Positions 28,474-38,493 of a stretch of DNA of 64,000 bases are shown here, in pieces. Within the stretch, counting starts at the first letter, position 1; each line of letters begins with the position of its first letter. Under the pieces are notes generated by a model. That model was not told the origin of the DNA. It did no database searches and saw only the letters and a list, made by a program, of their open reading frames with translations. The position numbers and the translations under genes were made by a program. Source of the stretch: Chryseobacterium arthrosphaerae (GTDB taxonomy: Bacteria; Bacteroidota; Bacteroidia; Flavobacteriales; Weeksellaceae); assembly GCF_001684965.1 (NCBI RefSeq), contig NZ_MAYG01000001.1:3224001-3288000 (forward strand), read 5' to 3'.

Positions 28474-30486
28474 TTATTTGTAACTTCTAGTTTTAACCTC
28501 GATGTTCTCGTAGATCAGTTCTTCTTTATGCAACACTTCTGCGTTGATATCCGGTCCCTGATATTCCCAAGCTCCGACGTATTTGAAGTTTACGTCATCC
28601 CTTTCCGCCTCTCCATCAGGAGTTGCGTGATCCCAACGGAAGTGACCTCCACAAGATTCTTCTCTGTTGAGTGCATCGATAGCCATTAATTGTCCTAATT
28701 CAAGGAAGTCTGCTACTCTGAATGCTTTTTCAAGCTCAGTGTTCATTCCTTCTCCTTCACCAGGAACTTTTACATTTTTCCAGAAATCATTTCTTACTTC
28801 TTCGATTTCTTTGATCGCTTCTTTTAATCCTTCAGGAGTTCTTCCCATTCCTACTTTATTCCACATAATGTGTCCCAATTTCTTGTGGAAGTAATCTACT
28901 GAATGTGTTCCTTTATTATTGATGAAGAAATCAATTTTATCTTTAATTCCTTTTTCAGCTTCGTTAAACGCTGCTGAATCGGTAGGAATAGCTCCTGTTC
29001 TGATGTCTGCAGAAAGATAATCTGCAATAGTGTAAGGAAGTACGAAATATCCGTCTGCAAGACCCTGCATCAATGCAGATGCTCCCAATCTGTTGGCTCC
29101 GTGATCTGAGAAGTTTGCTTCACCAATTACGAAACATCCTGGAATAGTAGACTGAAGATTATAATCAACCCATACACCACCCATTGTGTAGTGAACTGCC
29201 GGATAAATCTTCATTGGGGTTTTGTAAGGATCATCTGCAGTAATTTTTTCGTACATTACGAATAAGTTACCATATTTCTCCTCAACCCACTTTTTACCAA
29301 GGTCATAGATCTGCTGATCTGTAGGATTGTGAATATGTTTTTCGATAGCGGCTTCTTTACCTTTTTTCATGATCTCTGTAGAGAAATCAAGGTATACCCC
29401 TTCCTGAGTATCATTATTTTCGATTCCGTATCCTGCATCACATCTTTCTTTAGCTGCTCTTGAAGCAACGTCTCTCGGTACAAGGTTACCGAATGCAGGG
29501 TATCTTCTCTCCAGATAATAATCTCTGTCTTCTTCTTTGATATTTTCAGGTCTCAGTTTACCTTCTCTGATGGCTACTGAATCTTCAATCTTTTTAGGAA
29601 CCCAGATTCTTCCTGAGTTTCTTAATGATTCAGACATCAGAGTCAGTTTAGACTGCTGCGTTCCGTGAACAGGAATACAAGTCGGGTGAATCTGTACGTA
29701 GCAAGGGTTTGCGAAGTAAGCTCCTTTCTTGTGAATCTTCCATGCAGCAGAAACGTTTGATCCCATTGCGTTGGTAGAAAGGAAATATACGTTTCCGTAC
29801 CCTCCTGAAGCAATTACTACGGCGTGAGCAGAGTGTCTTTCGATTTCACCTGTTACAAGGTTTCTTGCGATAATTCCTCTTGCTTTTCCGTCTACAATGA
29901 CAAGATCAAGCATTTCGTGACGGTTATACATCTTGATTCTGCCTTTACCGATCTGACGGCTCATTGCAGAATAAGCACCTAACAATAACTGCTGACCTGT
30001 CTGTCCTTTTGCATAGAATGTTCTTTTTACCTGAACCCCACCAAATGAACGGTTATCTAACTGACCGCCGTAATCTCTACCGAAAGGTACTCCCTGAGAA
30101 ACACACTGGTCGATAATATTGGCAGAAACTTCAGCCAATCTGTAAACGTTAGCCTCTCTTGCTCTATAGTCTCCCCCTTTGATGGTATCATAGAATAATC
30201 TGTAAGTGGAGTCACCGTCTCCCTGGTAATTCTTGGCTGCGTTGATCCCTCCCTGAGCTGCAATAGAGTGTGCTCTTCTTGGGGAATCCTGATAGCAGAA
30301 AGCTTTTACGTTATATCCTTGCTCAGCTAAAGTAGCTGCAGCAGAACCTCCTGCCAAACCTGTACCTACAACAATAATATCAATCTTATCTCTGTTGTTT
30401 GGTGCAACAAGGTTCATATGGTCTTTGTGATTTTTCCACTTGTCCTTCAGAGGACCCGCCGGAATTTTTGAATCTAACTTACTCAT
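28474..30486 (-). CDS. sdhA: Succinate dehydrogenase/fumarate reductase flavoprotein subunit
   Basis: Oxidises succinate to fumarate in the TCA cycle at the cytoplasmic side of the membrane. The 670-residue protein is the long Bacteroidota/Bacillus type. The FAD dinucleotide fold is [14 protein letters not shown] (38-51). His73 in [16 protein letters not shown] is the expected covalent FAD attachment. Active-site motifs HPTCIPVHG and [13 protein letters not shown] are present, as is the signature [22 protein letters not shown]. It lies between sdhC (15 bases) and sdhB (24 bases) in one operon. Confidence 0.97.
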   Translation of the reverse strand: MSKLDSKIPAGPLKDKWKNHKDHMNLVAPNNRDKIDIIVVGTGLAGGSAAATLAEQGYNVKAFCYQDSPRRAHSIAAQGGINAAKNYQGDGDSTYRLFYDTIKGGDYRAREANVYRLAEVSANIIDQCVSQGVPFGRDYGGQLDNRSFGGVQVKRTFYAKGQTGQQLLLGAYSAMSRQIGKGRIKMYNRHEMLDLVIVDGKARGIIARNLVTGEIERHSAHAVVIASGGYGNVYFLSTNAMGSNVSAAWKIHKKGAYFANPCYVQIHPTCIPVHGTQQSKLTLMSESLRNSGRIWVPKKIEDSVAIREGKLRPENIKEEDRDYYLERRYPAFGNLVPRDVASRAAKERCDAGYGIENNDTQEGVYLDFSTEIMKKGKEAAIEKHIHNPTDQQIYDLGKKWVEEKYGNLFVMYEKITADDPYKTPMKIYPAVHYTMGGVWVDYNLQSTIPGCFVIGEANFSDHGANRLGASALMQGLADGYFVLPYTIADYLSADIRTGAIPTDSAAFNEAEKGIKDKIDFFINNKGTHSVDYFHKKLGHIMWNKVGMGRTPEGLKEAIKEIEEVRNDFWKNVKVPGEGEGMNTELEKAFRVADFLELGQLMAIDALNREESCGGHFRWDHATPDGEAERDDVNFKYVGAWEYQGPDINAEVLHKEELIYENIEVKTRSYK

Positions 30487-30501
30487 ACTAGTATATTGAT
30501 A

Positions 30502-31164
30502 TTATTGAGTTATATAATGATAAATTGCGATGATGATGAACCCTGCAGGAATAAGGATTGAATACCATTTTCCGAAAGCTTTGATCACCGGCGTATATTT
30601 TGGATGTCTTGCTCCGATTGACTGGAATGAAGACTGGAAACCGTGAGCTAAGTGTAATCCCAACAATACAAAAGAGATTACATATAAAGCTACTCTCCAG
30701 AGATCAGCAAACTTCTCATGAAGTTCCGGCCAGAAACGTTCTGCATCAGGAGTTAATCCATCTACATACTTGTAAGTAATTTCATGGAACCAGAAATCAT
30801 ATAAGTGAAGCGCAAGGAAAGCCAACACCACTGCTCCGGAAATAATCATATTTCTGGACATCCATGAAGAGTTCACAGATGCATTGTTTGCTGCATACTT
30901 TACCGGACGTGCTTTATTATTCTTGATCTCAAGCACAAATCCCATTACAAAATGGAAAATTACTGCAAAACCAAGAATAGGCTGCATTAAGAACTGCACA
31001 AAAGGATTATAGCCCATGAAGTCAGATGCTGTATTGAATGCATCCTTGTTCAGGACTGATAACAAATTGGTTGTCAAATGCAGTATAAGAAAAATCAGCA
31101 AAAACAGAGCTGATAATGCCATAGCGTATTTTCTACCTATCGTAGAACTCGTTAAACCTGCCAT
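30502..31164 (-). CDS. sdhC: Succinate dehydrogenase cytochrome b subunit
   Basis: Membrane anchor of complex II, binding heme b and quinone. The 220-residue protein has about five hydrophobic helices and belongs to the single-subunit, diheme type of Bacteroidota, Bacillus and Wolinella. Candidate heme-ligand histidines fall in helices ILHLTTNLL (His29), VIFHFVMGF, LALHLYDFW and LLGLHLAHGF. It is the first gene of sdhCAB. A TAATTTTG element at 31188-31195 on the minus strand lies 23 bases upstream. Confidence 0.93.
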   Translation of the reverse strand: MAGLTSSTIGRKYAMALSALFLLIFLILHLTTNLLSVLNKDAFNTASDFMGYNPFVQFLMQPILGFAVIFHFVMGFVLEIKNNKARPVKYAANNASVNSSWMSRNMIISGAVVLAFLALHLYDFWFHEITYKYVDGLTPDAERFWPELHEKFADLWRVALYVISFVLLGLHLAHGFQSSFQSIGARHPKYTPVIKAFGKWYSILIPAGFIIIAIYHYITQ

Positions 31165-31187
31165 ATAAGTTTAAATTTGAATTTCCA

Positions 31188-31195
31188 CAAAATTA
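31188..31195 (-). promoter_or_regulatory. Candidate -7 element of the sdhCAB operon (TAATTTTG)
   Basis: Matches TAnnTTTG on the minus strand, 23 bases before the sdhC start codon. No TTG was seen at the usual -33 spacing. Confidence 0.5.
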
Positions 31196-31309
31196 AGAAA
31201 GTTTAACAATATCGAAAAGTGAGAAATCTCACAATTAGACAGTTTGTAATCTTTCTAAATAAGAATTCCACCCGTTATAAATGCAGGAAAACAACTAAAT
31301 TGAGAACCA

Positions 31310-33082
31310 TCATTTCAGATCATAAATCCTATCCCTGAAAACCAATTTCTGTGCTGATGACGGAAGCGTTTTTATTTCGTACCCCTCTATTCTTCTTGAA
31401 GAGCAATAAGGTTTAACAATAAACTGTAATGCTTTATGATAATCTGCTCTGTCTGAAATCCAGAAACAGGCTTTAGCCCCGCTCTTGACCGAGATTACTT
31501 TATTCCTGCCCAAAGTATGGGAAAGTATTTCTTCTTTCCGGTTTTCAAAAGCATTGCTTCCGGTTCTTACCATTAAAAATATTAAAAAAGCCATCGCCAG
31601 TCTTACAGAATTTCTAAAATCAAACTTAAGAATCGCGGGACGTAGCAGATATATCACTGCTGAAACAGACAGGATTTCAATAAGATTCATTGGAATGTTT
31701 TCAAAAAACAAAACATCTGCTTCTGCAAACCAGTGTATCATTTTGAGCAGAACCTGAATAATAAAGTCATAAAGAGTACTGATTAATTCAAAATCAAAAC
31801 CAATCGAAACAAGCGCTGTCATCAGAAAGGAAAATACAATGATCACTTCTGAAAAAGGAACAATAATAAAATTGGCAATAATTGAAATAAAAGAAAACTG
31901 ATGAAAATAATACAGCACCAGCGGAAGAGTCGCCAGCTGGGCAGACAGGGATATCGTAATGGTATTGAACATCAGCTTTTTTAAGTAATGATCCTGTCTC
32001 GGAAAATATTTCAAAAGGGGCTGATTGAGCCAGAAAATCCCCAACACCGCTACAAAACTCAGCTGAAAGCCTACATCATAAAACTGTTGGGTATCAGCAA
32101 CAAGAATGACAAGTGCAGACACAGACAGTGAATGTAAAAGATCCGGCTTCCTTTGAAGCAATACCGACACAAAATATATACTGAGCATCATGCAGGATCT
32201 CAGCACTGAATTTCCAAACCCGATAAAACCAGCAAACAGCCAGATAAAAACCAGGCTGAAAATCACAGTATACTTTCTGAATTTTAAAGGCCCCAAATAC
32301 CCCATCAAAAAGTAAAATATCCCGAAAATAACAACAATATGGGTGCCTGAAATGGCCAGAAAATGAACAAGCCCGGATTTATTGAAATCCTGTACGGTAT
32401 CAGCATCCATTTCCGTTCTGTCTGCAAGAATGATCCCTTTCAGAAATTCTCTGGTTTTCACAGACATTCCTGTGCTGTCAATTTTCTTAAGCACCATAAA
32501 TCTATACTGGCGGAACTTATCGGCAATACTTAAATCCATACGGGCTGCTGAGGAGATTTCTTCCTGAATATAAATCTGGTGCCCAATATTTTTCCGTTTC
32601 AGGTACCTTGCATAATCGAACTGAAAGTCATACTGAGGCGAATGAGGCTGTGTAATAAAAGCATCAGCTTTATAATAATGTGCAAAATCCAGTTCTTTGT
32701 TATTTTTAGGAAGATAAATGACCGCATTAAAGTGATGGTCTTTCAACTGTACAGTACCTTCGTATTTCTTGTACTTTTCATTTGAATTTAATTTCCCGGT
32801 AATCCGAAAAACAACACTGCTCTTTTCTTTATCTACCGGAAGAGAATCTGTCTCAGGGGTATTATAAAAATGAAGGATAATTCCTGCACAAAAAAACAAG
32901 AGACCTGATAAAACAGACCTTACAGAGTGTAAAAAATAAGAATGAAAAAACAGGAGAACCGAAGCTCCAAGCCCTATCAGCATCACCAGATAAATGTAAA
33001 TATCTGCCAATAGTATTTTATCCTGAAAAACGATTCCAAGGATGAAACAAACTGTGAGAATAAGAAGAGGTTGTTTTTGCAA
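31310..33082 (-). CDS. comEC: ComEC/Rec2-family DNA-uptake membrane protein
   Basis: Forms the inner-membrane channel for single-stranded DNA in natural transformation. The 590-residue protein starts with N-terminal hydrophobic helices and a soluble OB-like domain (residues ~90-190). The competence core follows with the characteristic GLVHFLAISGTHIVVIFG and FGNSVLRSCMM segments and many transmembrane helices. A short C-terminal tail follows instead of the metallo-beta-lactamase domain of Bacillus ComEC, a truncation common among Bacteroidota. The gene stands alone between sdhC and a GH99-type gene. Whether the strain is competent cannot be judged from this. Confidence 0.88.
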   Translation of the reverse strand: MQKQPLLILTVCFILGIVFQDKILLADIYIYLVMLIGLGASVLLFFHSYFLHSVRSVLSGLLFFCAGIILHFYNTPETDSLPVDKEKSSVVFRITGKLNSNEKYKKYEGTVQLKDHHFNAVIYLPKNNKELDFAHYYKADAFITQPHSPQYDFQFDYARYLKRKNIGHQIYIQEEISSAARMDLSIADKFRQYRFMVLKKIDSTGMSVKTREFLKGIILADRTEMDADTVQDFNKSGLVHFLAISGTHIVVIFGIFYFLMGYLGPLKFRKYTVIFSLVFIWLFAGFIGFGNSVLRSCMMLSIYFVSVLLQRKPDLLHSLSVSALVILVADTQQFYDVGFQLSFVAVLGIFWLNQPLLKYFPRQDHYLKKLMFNTITISLSAQLATLPLVLYYFHQFSFISIIANFIIVPFSEVIIVFSFLMTALVSIGFDFELISTLYDFIIQVLLKMIHWFAEADVLFFENIPMNLIEILSVSAVIYLLRPAILKFDFRNSVRLAMAFLIFLMVRTGSNAFENRKEEILSHTLGRNKVISVKSGAKACFWISDRADYHKALQFIVKPYCSSRRIEGYEIKTLPSSAQKLVFRDRIYDLK

Positions 33083-33224
33083 TTTCCAATTGTTTATATC
33101 ACCAATTTAGGAAATTAATTGACCGTATACTATCTCTGTAATTACTGGTTAAAAATCATTTAGTGGACAAAACAGCCAATAGAACGCTTGATTTTTTGCT
33201 ATTAAAACAACATTTAAATTCAAA

Positions 33225-34313
33225 TCATTTCCCTTTCAGAAACTTATCCGTCAGTCGCTTCGTTTCTTTGATATAAAACTGCGGATCTTTTCCGTAATCT
33301 TCGTAAGTAAAATCTCCAGATCTTTTAGGAACAGCAGGTTCTATCTGAGTACCTTCATGCCACTCATTGAATGAAGTGATCGCGATAAAATCAGGTTTCA
33401 CTTTAATCGCCGCATCAAACATATTTTCGTAATATTTCCCTCCGTTTCTGTCTTTAAAATTAGCTTCATTCCATGGTCTTATGCGGGTGTCTGAGTAACC
33501 TGGCCCAACGCAAGGAATAAAAATCAGATGATGATCTTTTGCATAATCTGCAAGAAACTTCCAGTTGGCTGCTGTACTCCCGAATACAAAACCTTCACTG
33601 GCAAAATAGGTATAAAAACCGTCAAACCCTGCAGCATCAAAGAATTCAGCATCTTTCTGCTCTACCCACAGTCCGATATACAAGGCATCCAGCGGAGTAT
33701 TTCTAAGTGTTTCTTTTCCTTTTTCTGATAAAATTTCTGCCCATTCTTCTTTAGGAATTTTATAACTGTCATAAACATACAGCAATGGTTTCCCTTCTTT
33801 TTTATAAAAGGCATGATGAGAAGAATATGTTTTGATGAGATAGGCGATCTGATCTTTAAATTCCGTGGTATTTTTGTAAAACGGTTCAATATGGAAGGCT
33901 ATTTTTAAGCCAAAACGGTCTGCAATATCGAGATATTTCCGGGTACTTTTATCAGTAAAGGAATCTTTACCCAGCCAGCTGATCACCACCACTCCTGCTC
34001 CGGATTGCTTAATCATTTTCATATGCTTTTCAATGATGCTGGCATCGTTGGAGCTATAATTCCCCAAGGCCGGATAAAAATTTGCCCCGATATCGTCACC
34101 GCCTTTATAATGCCCGAGATTATTCCATTTCGGGTCTTTCCAGTGAGGAAGAATTTCATGGTTCCAATGTGAATAGCTTCCATCGGTTTCCGGATTTCCG
34201 TACCAGCCATAGTAAAAGATCTGAACCTGATCCCTGCTTTTATCCTGAGCAGAGGTTTTCGAGAATACAAATATAAATACAACAAATAACAGAAACCGGC
34301 TAAAATATTTCAT
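33225..34313 (-). CDS. GH99-family endo-alpha-mannosidase-like glycosidase
   Basis: A 362-residue exported protein with signal peptide MKYFSRFLLFVVFIFVFSKTSA. It opens with QIFYYGWYGNPETDG and contains SWLGKDSFTDK, AFHIEPFY and the C-terminal SFNEWHEGTQIEPA. The glutamates Glu317 and Glu320 in NEWHE have the three-residue spacing of the catalytic pair in bacterial GH99 endo-alpha-1,2-mannosidases. Known members cleave internal alpha-mannosidic bonds in mannans or N-glycans; the substrate here is unproven. There is no T9SS domain or lipobox, so it is likely periplasmic. No other carbohydrate-use genes adjoin it. Confidence 0.85.
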   Translation of the reverse strand: MKYFSRFLLFVVFIFVFSKTSAQDKSRDQVQIFYYGWYGNPETDGSYSHWNHEILPHWKDPKWNNLGHYKGGDDIGANFYPALGNYSSNDASIIEKHMKMIKQSGAGVVVISWLGKDSFTDKSTRKYLDIADRFGLKIAFHIEPFYKNTTEFKDQIAYLIKTYSSHHAFYKKEGKPLLYVYDSYKIPKEEWAEILSEKGKETLRNTPLDALYIGLWVEQKDAEFFDAAGFDGFYTYFASEGFVFGSTAANWKFLADYAKDHHLIFIPCVGPGYSDTRIRPWNEANFKDRNGGKYYENMFDAAIKVKPDFIAITSFNEWHEGTQIEPAVPKRSGDFTYEDYGKDPQFYIKETKRLTDKFLKGK

Positions 34314-34355
34314 AGTAAAAAGTGGATTTAAAATCTCAAAAAACAGTTACGGAAT

Positions 34356-35459
34356 TTATACTTTCAAAATAACATCAGCAGCATGTTCACTGGCCCCTTT
34401 ACCTCCTAATTTTTCCCTTAGAAGACTGTAGTCTGCAAGAACCTGCTGTCGCTTTTCCCCCTCCAGAACCTTTTGAAGTTCACTGACGAGGTTTTTGGTA
34501 TTCAGGTCATTCTGGATCAGCTCTTTCACCACTTCCCTATCCATGATCAGGTTTACAAGTGAGATGTAGTTAATATTTTTAACCAGTCTTTTAGCAATAG
34601 CATAAGAAACTTTGCTTCCACGGTAGCAAACCACTTCAGGAATATCAAGCAGTGCTGTTTCCAGGGTAGCTGTTCCTGATGTGACTAGGGCAGCCTTTGA
34701 GCATCGCAGCAGATCATAGGTCCTGTTAGAAACAAAATGTACGTTATCATCCACATATTTCTCATAAAACTCTTTGGGAAGGCTTGGTGCTCCGGCAATC
34801 ACAAACTGATAGTTTTTAAAATAAGGTCTTACGGAAAGCATGATTTCAAGCATTTTTTCCACTTCCTGTTTTCTGGATCCGGGTAAAAGCGCAATAATTT
34901 CTTTTTCATTGAGTCCGTTTTCAGACTTAAAACCTTCAATACTGATTTCTTTCAGATCCGAAATAGCATCCAGCAAAGGATGTCCTACAAAATGAGAATG
35001 TACGCCGTGTTTACGGTAAAAATCTTCTTCAAACGGAAGAATGACCATCATTTCATCCACATATTTTTTGATGATTTCCACCCGGCCTTCTTTCCATGCC
35101 CAAAGCTGGGGAGAAATATAATATACCACTTTAATTCCCAATTCTTTTGCAAAACGGGCAATCCTTAAATTAAAACCGGGATAATCTACCAGAATCAGCA
35201 CATCCGGTTTATTGTTCTGAATGTCTTCTTTGCAGAATCTGATATTATTCAGGATCGTACGCAGGTTCATTACCACTTCCAGAAATCCCATAAATGCAAG
35301 GTCCCGATAGTGTTTAACCAACGTTCCCCCCTGAGCTTTCATCAGATCACCACCCCAAAATCTGAACTCCGCATCCGGATCTTTCTGTTTTAAGGCTTTC
35401 ATTAAATTACTCCCGTGCAGATCACCGGAAGCTTCTCCTGCAATAATGTAATATTTCAT
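34356..35459 (-). CDS. lpxB: Lipid-A-disaccharide synthase
   Basis: Joins UDP-2,3-diacylglucosamine and lipid X to form the lipid A disaccharide, at the inner face of the cytoplasmic membrane (GT19). The 367-residue protein starts MKYYIIAGEASGDLHGSNL, the family hallmark. It contains FWGGDLMKAQGG, DYPGFNLRIARFAKELGIKVVYYISPQLWAWKEGR and ALLPGSRKQEVEKML, and the nucleotide-sugar site SGTATLETALLDIPEVVCYR. It is divergent from the DUF2480 gene and 42 bases upstream of the GH99-type gene on the same strand. Confidence 0.96.
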   Translation of the reverse strand: MKYYIIAGEASGDLHGSNLMKALKQKDPDAEFRFWGGDLMKAQGGTLVKHYRDLAFMGFLEVVMNLRTILNNIRFCKEDIQNNKPDVLILVDYPGFNLRIARFAKELGIKVVYYISPQLWAWKEGRVEIIKKYVDEMMVILPFEEDFYRKHGVHSHFVGHPLLDAISDLKEISIEGFKSENGLNEKEIIALLPGSRKQEVEKMLEIMLSVRPYFKNYQFVIAGAPSLPKEFYEKYVDDNVHFVSNRTYDLLRCSKAALVTSGTATLETALLDIPEVVCYRGSKVSYAIAKRLVKNINYISLVNLIMDREVVKELIQNDLNTKNLVSELQKVLEGEKRQQVLADYSLLREKLGGKGASEHAADVILKV

Positions 35460-35577
35460 TTCTTCCGAAATCTTATTATTTGTTTTTATGCCTTCAGAAC
35501 CTCAGATGATTCGGGATCATGTGAGATTTCTATGGCAGGGATAGAGAACAAATTAAAATAGATATGATCTTAATTCG

Positions 35578-35585
35578 TAAATTTG
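35578..35585 (+). promoter_or_regulatory. -7 element (TAAATTTG) upstream of the DUF2480 gene
   Basis: Exact TAnnTTTG match. The ATG at 35596 would be within a few bases of the transcription start, so the ATG at 35605 is preferred. Confidence 0.5.
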
Positions 35586-35604
35586 TTCAAAGATAATGAT
35601 AAAA

Positions 35605-36114
35605 ATGTCAGAAGAATTTGAAATCCGAAATAAAGTTGCCGAAAGCGGTCTTATCAATTTTGATCTGTCTACCTTAGTTCCAAAAGGAGAAAGAAAGGGG
35701 ATCGATCTTAAAGATTTTCTGTTTCAGGAAATAATCCTGAAGGAAAAAGATTTCCGTGAAAAGGTAGAAGCCATCAATGCAGACGACTATAAAAACACCT
35801 ATATTTATATCTACAATTCTGTGGATACGATTATTCCGCTTTGGGCTTATTTTGTACTTACTGCCAAACTTACGGATGTTGCCAAAAAGATCGTTTTCGG
35901 GAACCGTGAGGACCTTGAGGTTATTTTGATGCACAACGCCATACAGACTTATGACTTCAGTGATATGACAGGCAAAAGGGTCCTGGTAAAAGGCTGCTCA
36001 GACAAGGAAATCCCTGAAAACGCTTATATAGAACTGGTAGAACAGCTTAAACCTATTGTTAAATCATTGATGTTTGGGGAAGCCTGCTCTAATGTTCCTA
36101 TTGTAAAGAATTAA
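35605..36114 (+). CDS. DUF2480 family protein
   Basis: A 169-residue soluble protein matching DUF2480, a Bacteroidota-restricted family of unknown function. Recognisable parts are GLINFDLSTLVPKGERKGID, IIPLWAYFVLTAKL, RVLVKGCSDKEIPENAYIELVEQLKPIVKSLMFGEACSNVP. A CSDKxIP motif with a conserved Cys and a second Cys in GEACS are visible, but no enzyme signature is known to me. It is followed after 2 bases by the DUF2723 membrane gene, so the two are probably co-transcribed. An upstream in-frame ATG (35596) would add three residues. Confidence 0.85.
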   Translation: MSEEFEIRNKVAESGLINFDLSTLVPKGERKGIDLKDFLFQEIILKEKDFREKVEAINADDYKNTYIYIYNSVDTIIPLWAYFVLTAKLTDVAKKIVFGNREDLEVILMHNAIQTYDFSDMTGKRVLVKGCSDKEIPENAYIELVEQLKPIVKSLMFGEACSNVPIVKN

Positions 36115-36116
36115 AA

Positions 36117-37376
36117 ATGAATAAATATCTATCTGCATTATTCATATTTATTGTCTTTCTGGGAATTTATTATATAGGGAGTTTCACAAAAATTCCTTTT
36201 GCAGATTGTGTAGGATTTGTGCTGACGGCAGAAAAAGAAATCTGGGTACCAACCGCTGATGCGACCAGCCATTTTTTATACAACAATACAGTTATTCTGA
36301 TAAAACTTATCACGGGATTGAATGCGATAGAAGCCAGCCGGTTTGTAGTAGTTACCTCCGGAGCAGCAACGGTTTCTGTGATTTATCTTACCCTTAGAAA
36401 CCTGATCAGAAAAGACTGGGTTGCCGTCACTGCATCTGTTGTGTTCGGGTTCAGCTTTTCTTTCTGGAGAAATGCAGAAATTGTAGAGGTCTACACTTAC
36501 AATACCTTATGGGTAAGCCTTTTTTTCTTTTCTATGATAAAGGTTTTTGCAGAAAATAAAAATAAGTACATTATACTCAGCAGCCTCTTTTTAGGGATTG
36601 GCCTTTGGGTACATATTCAGAATATCCTGCTTATTCCTTCCCTGCTTGTTTTCCTGTTCTATTTCAGGCATGAAAAAAAGTATGTTTATACTTCCCTGCT
36701 TATTTTCATTGTATTATTTTCATCTTTATTCATCGTTAATACAGCACAGGGGTTACCATTAAACTCCCCGTATTCGTCACCTCAGGGAAACTGGGTGGAA
36801 AATTCCTTAAAAAAAGCACCTTTGGAATATGTAAAAGATTTTTTCGTCTCACTGGCTTACCTTGTTCATAACTTTAATCTGTTCGTATTTTTCGGAATAG
36901 CGGGTGTGATTCTGTTGTATAAAGCCCATAGGAAAATGTTCTATGTTTTCTTTACAGGAGCGATCTGTGTCTATGGTTTTTCAACATTCTATGCCGTTTC
37001 AGACAATTATGTTTTCTTTCTCCCCTTTAATGTAATTTTTGCCCTTTCCATAGGCTACGGATTGTCTTCTGTACAATACGCCGGATTCAGAAAATTTTCA
37101 TGGATATGTCTTCTTATCCCTTTAGCATATCTTCTTTCCTACAACATCGTACGGTCTACCCAAAAAGGTAAGGAAATTGATCATTTCAAAAGCTACAAAG
37201 GAGGACTTGCCTATTATTTACTTCCATGGATGTACAATAATTCAGGAATTGTAGGATTTACCCTGGATAAAAAAGAAGCTCCCGAACCTATCGAATGGAT
37301 GACAAGAAGTGCGGAAGAATATATCATGGTTCTGAAGAGCAAAGGATACACTGACGAGCAGATCCGAAAACTTTAA
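36117..37376 (+). CDS. DUF2723-family multipass membrane protein (GT-C-like)
   Basis: A 419-residue integral membrane protein with about ten hydrophobic segments. The family (DUF2723, protein O-mannosyltransferase-like) belongs to the GT-C glycosyltransferase clan. The first loop carries an acidic residue (FADCVGFVLTAEKEIWVPTADATSHFLYN), the position of the catalytic Asp/Glu in GT-C enzymes, and FSFSFWRNAEIVEVYTYNTLW is typical. At 419 residues it is far shorter than the ~1000-residue DUF2723 proteins common in Bacteroidota, so it has only the membrane core. The donor and acceptor are unknown. It begins 2 bases after the DUF2480 stop codon. Confidence 0.75.
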   Translation: MNKYLSALFIFIVFLGIYYIGSFTKIPFADCVGFVLTAEKEIWVPTADATSHFLYNNTVILIKLITGLNAIEASRFVVVTSGAATVSVIYLTLRNLIRKDWVAVTASVVFGFSFSFWRNAEIVEVYTYNTLWVSLFFFSMIKVFAENKNKYIILSSLFLGIGLWVHIQNILLIPSLLVFLFYFRHEKKYVYTSLLIFIVLFSSLFIVNTAQGLPLNSPYSSPQGNWVENSLKKAPLEYVKDFFVSLAYLVHNFNLFVFFGIAGVILLYKAHRKMFYVFFTGAICVYGFSTFYAVSDNYVFFLPFNVIFALSIGYGLSSVQYAGFRKFSWICLLIPLAYLLSYNIVRSTQKGKEIDHFKSYKGGLAYYLLPWMYNNSGIVGFTLDKKEAPEPIEWMTRSAEEYIMVLKSKGYTDEQIRKL

Positions 37377-37400
37377 CAATAATTATGAACTGCAGGTATT

Positions 37401-37428
37401 TTGTAAGGCATATTTTTTGATAACTTTG
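37401..37428 (+). promoter_or_regulatory. Promoter of the DUF937 gene (TTTTG, 17 bases, TAACTTTG)
   Basis: TTG at 37401-37403 and TAACTTTG at 37421-37428 with 17 bases between, an excellent Bacteroidota promoter. The start codon follows 28 bases later. Confidence 0.75.
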
Positions 37429-37456
37429 GTTCACTTAATACTTAACAAACACAAAA

Positions 37457-38110
37457 ATGAGTTTAATTGACCTACTTACAGGGAACACAAGCAACCAGGT
37501 TGCTGAACAGGCTGAAAATAAATTCGGAATCAGCAGAAACCAGGTTATTGCCCTATTGGCTGTAGCTGCCCCTCTTATTATTTCTTACCTTAGAAACAAA
37601 TCTCAGGACGCCAAAGAAGCAGAAGCTTTAAATAATGCTTTAGATAAAGACCATAACGGCAGTATTTTAAATGATCCTTCACAAGTTGAAGCGAGACAGG
37701 CTGAAGGCGGGTCTATCCTTGACCATATTTTTGGAGGTCAAAAAAGCAGTGTAGAAAACCAGTTGTCACAGAATACAGGAATTTCCATTGATAAGATAGG
37801 ACCTATTCTTGCCATGCTGGCACCTGTAGTAATGGGGTATATCGGACAGCAGAAACAGCAGAGCAATGTAGGAGCAGGAGGTCTTGGTGATCTTTTAGGA
37901 GGAATTCTCGGTAATGCATCCAGCCAGGCTCAGGCTCAGCAATCCAACCCTTTAAATGACATCCTTGGAAGTGTATTAGGTGGTGGGCAATCTCAGTCTT
38001 CAGGCAATCCTTTGAATGATATTTTAGGAAGTGTACTGGGTGGCGGTGGAAACCAACAGCAGCAAGGTGGCGGCTTAGGCAGCATTCTTGGAAATATTTT
38101 TGGAAAATAA
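37457..38110 (+). CDS. DUF937 (YidB-like) glycine/glutamine-rich protein
   Basis: A 217-residue protein of the DUF937 family. The N-terminal ~120 residues are helical, with two copies of a short motif (GISRNQVIALLAVAAPLIISYL and GISIDKIGPILAMLAPVVMGYI). The C-terminal half is low-complexity and repeats SNPLNDILGSVLGGG-like units with glutamine runs. There is no signal peptide. The function is unknown; relatives such as E. coli YidB are uncharacterised. It is monocistronic, with a strong promoter and a strong terminator. Confidence 0.85.
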   Translation: MSLIDLLTGNTSNQVAEQAENKFGISRNQVIALLAVAAPLIISYLRNKSQDAKEAEALNNALDKDHNGSILNDPSQVEARQAEGGSILDHIFGGQKSSVENQLSQNTGISIDKIGPILAMLAPVVMGYIGQQKQQSNVGAGGLGDLLGGILGNASSQAQAQQSNPLNDILGSVLGGGQSQSSGNPLNDILGSVLGGGGNQQQQGGGLGSILGNIFGK

Positions 38111-38128
38111 TTAATTTAATTTGTATAC

Positions 38129-38164
38129 AAAAAAGACCGAAGAAAATTTTCTTTGGTCTTTTTT
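38129..38164. terminator. Bidirectional terminator between the DUF937 gene and the THX gene
   Basis: 17-bp stem with one G-U pair (AAAAAAGACC ... GGTCTTTTTT), A-rich before and T-rich after, lying between convergent genes. Confidence 0.9.
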
Positions 38165-38171
38165 ATTGCTG

Positions 38172-38291
38172 TTACTTTTTAGATTTTTCTTCTGTCGCTG
38201 CAAAAGATTTTGAAGCTTTCCTTGGTCTTCTCTTTCCATAGCTTCCGGAATTGATCTTTCCTCTTCTCGATTTTTTGTCTCCTTTTCCCAT
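38172..38291 (-). CDS. 30S ribosomal protein THX (39 residues)
   Basis: A small basic protein that translates as MGKGDKKSRRGKINSGSYGK followed by RRPRKASKSFAATEEKSKK. This matches ribosomal protein THX, a short cationic protein first found at the head of the Thermus 30S subunit and widespread in Bacteroidota. The start MGKGDKK(S/T)RRGKI is diagnostic. It is easily missed by gene callers because of its length. It converges on the DUF937 gene and uses the shared terminator directly after its stop codon. Confidence 0.88.
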   Translation of the reverse strand: MGKGDKKSRRGKINSGSYGKRRPRKASKSFAATEEKSKK

Positions 38292-38493
38292 AGTAATAAA
38301 TATTTGTTGTTATGACGAATTTAGAAAATATGGATTAAAAAGCCAAGAAACCAGGCTGTTAAAATTTTATAAAAAGTAGGAAGGTGGATGCTGGAAGATA
38401 GAAGGGGAATTGCCGGCAGGAATATAATTATCTGACAATTCTAAAAATAATGATTCATATTTTCATTTGATCAATCCTCAGTTTCTATTCCTT

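Noticed and set aside
33225..35459. A polysaccharide utilisation locus around the GH99-type enzyme
   Set aside because: No SusC/SusD pair, sensor or other glycosidase lies nearby; the neighbours are comEC and lpxB.
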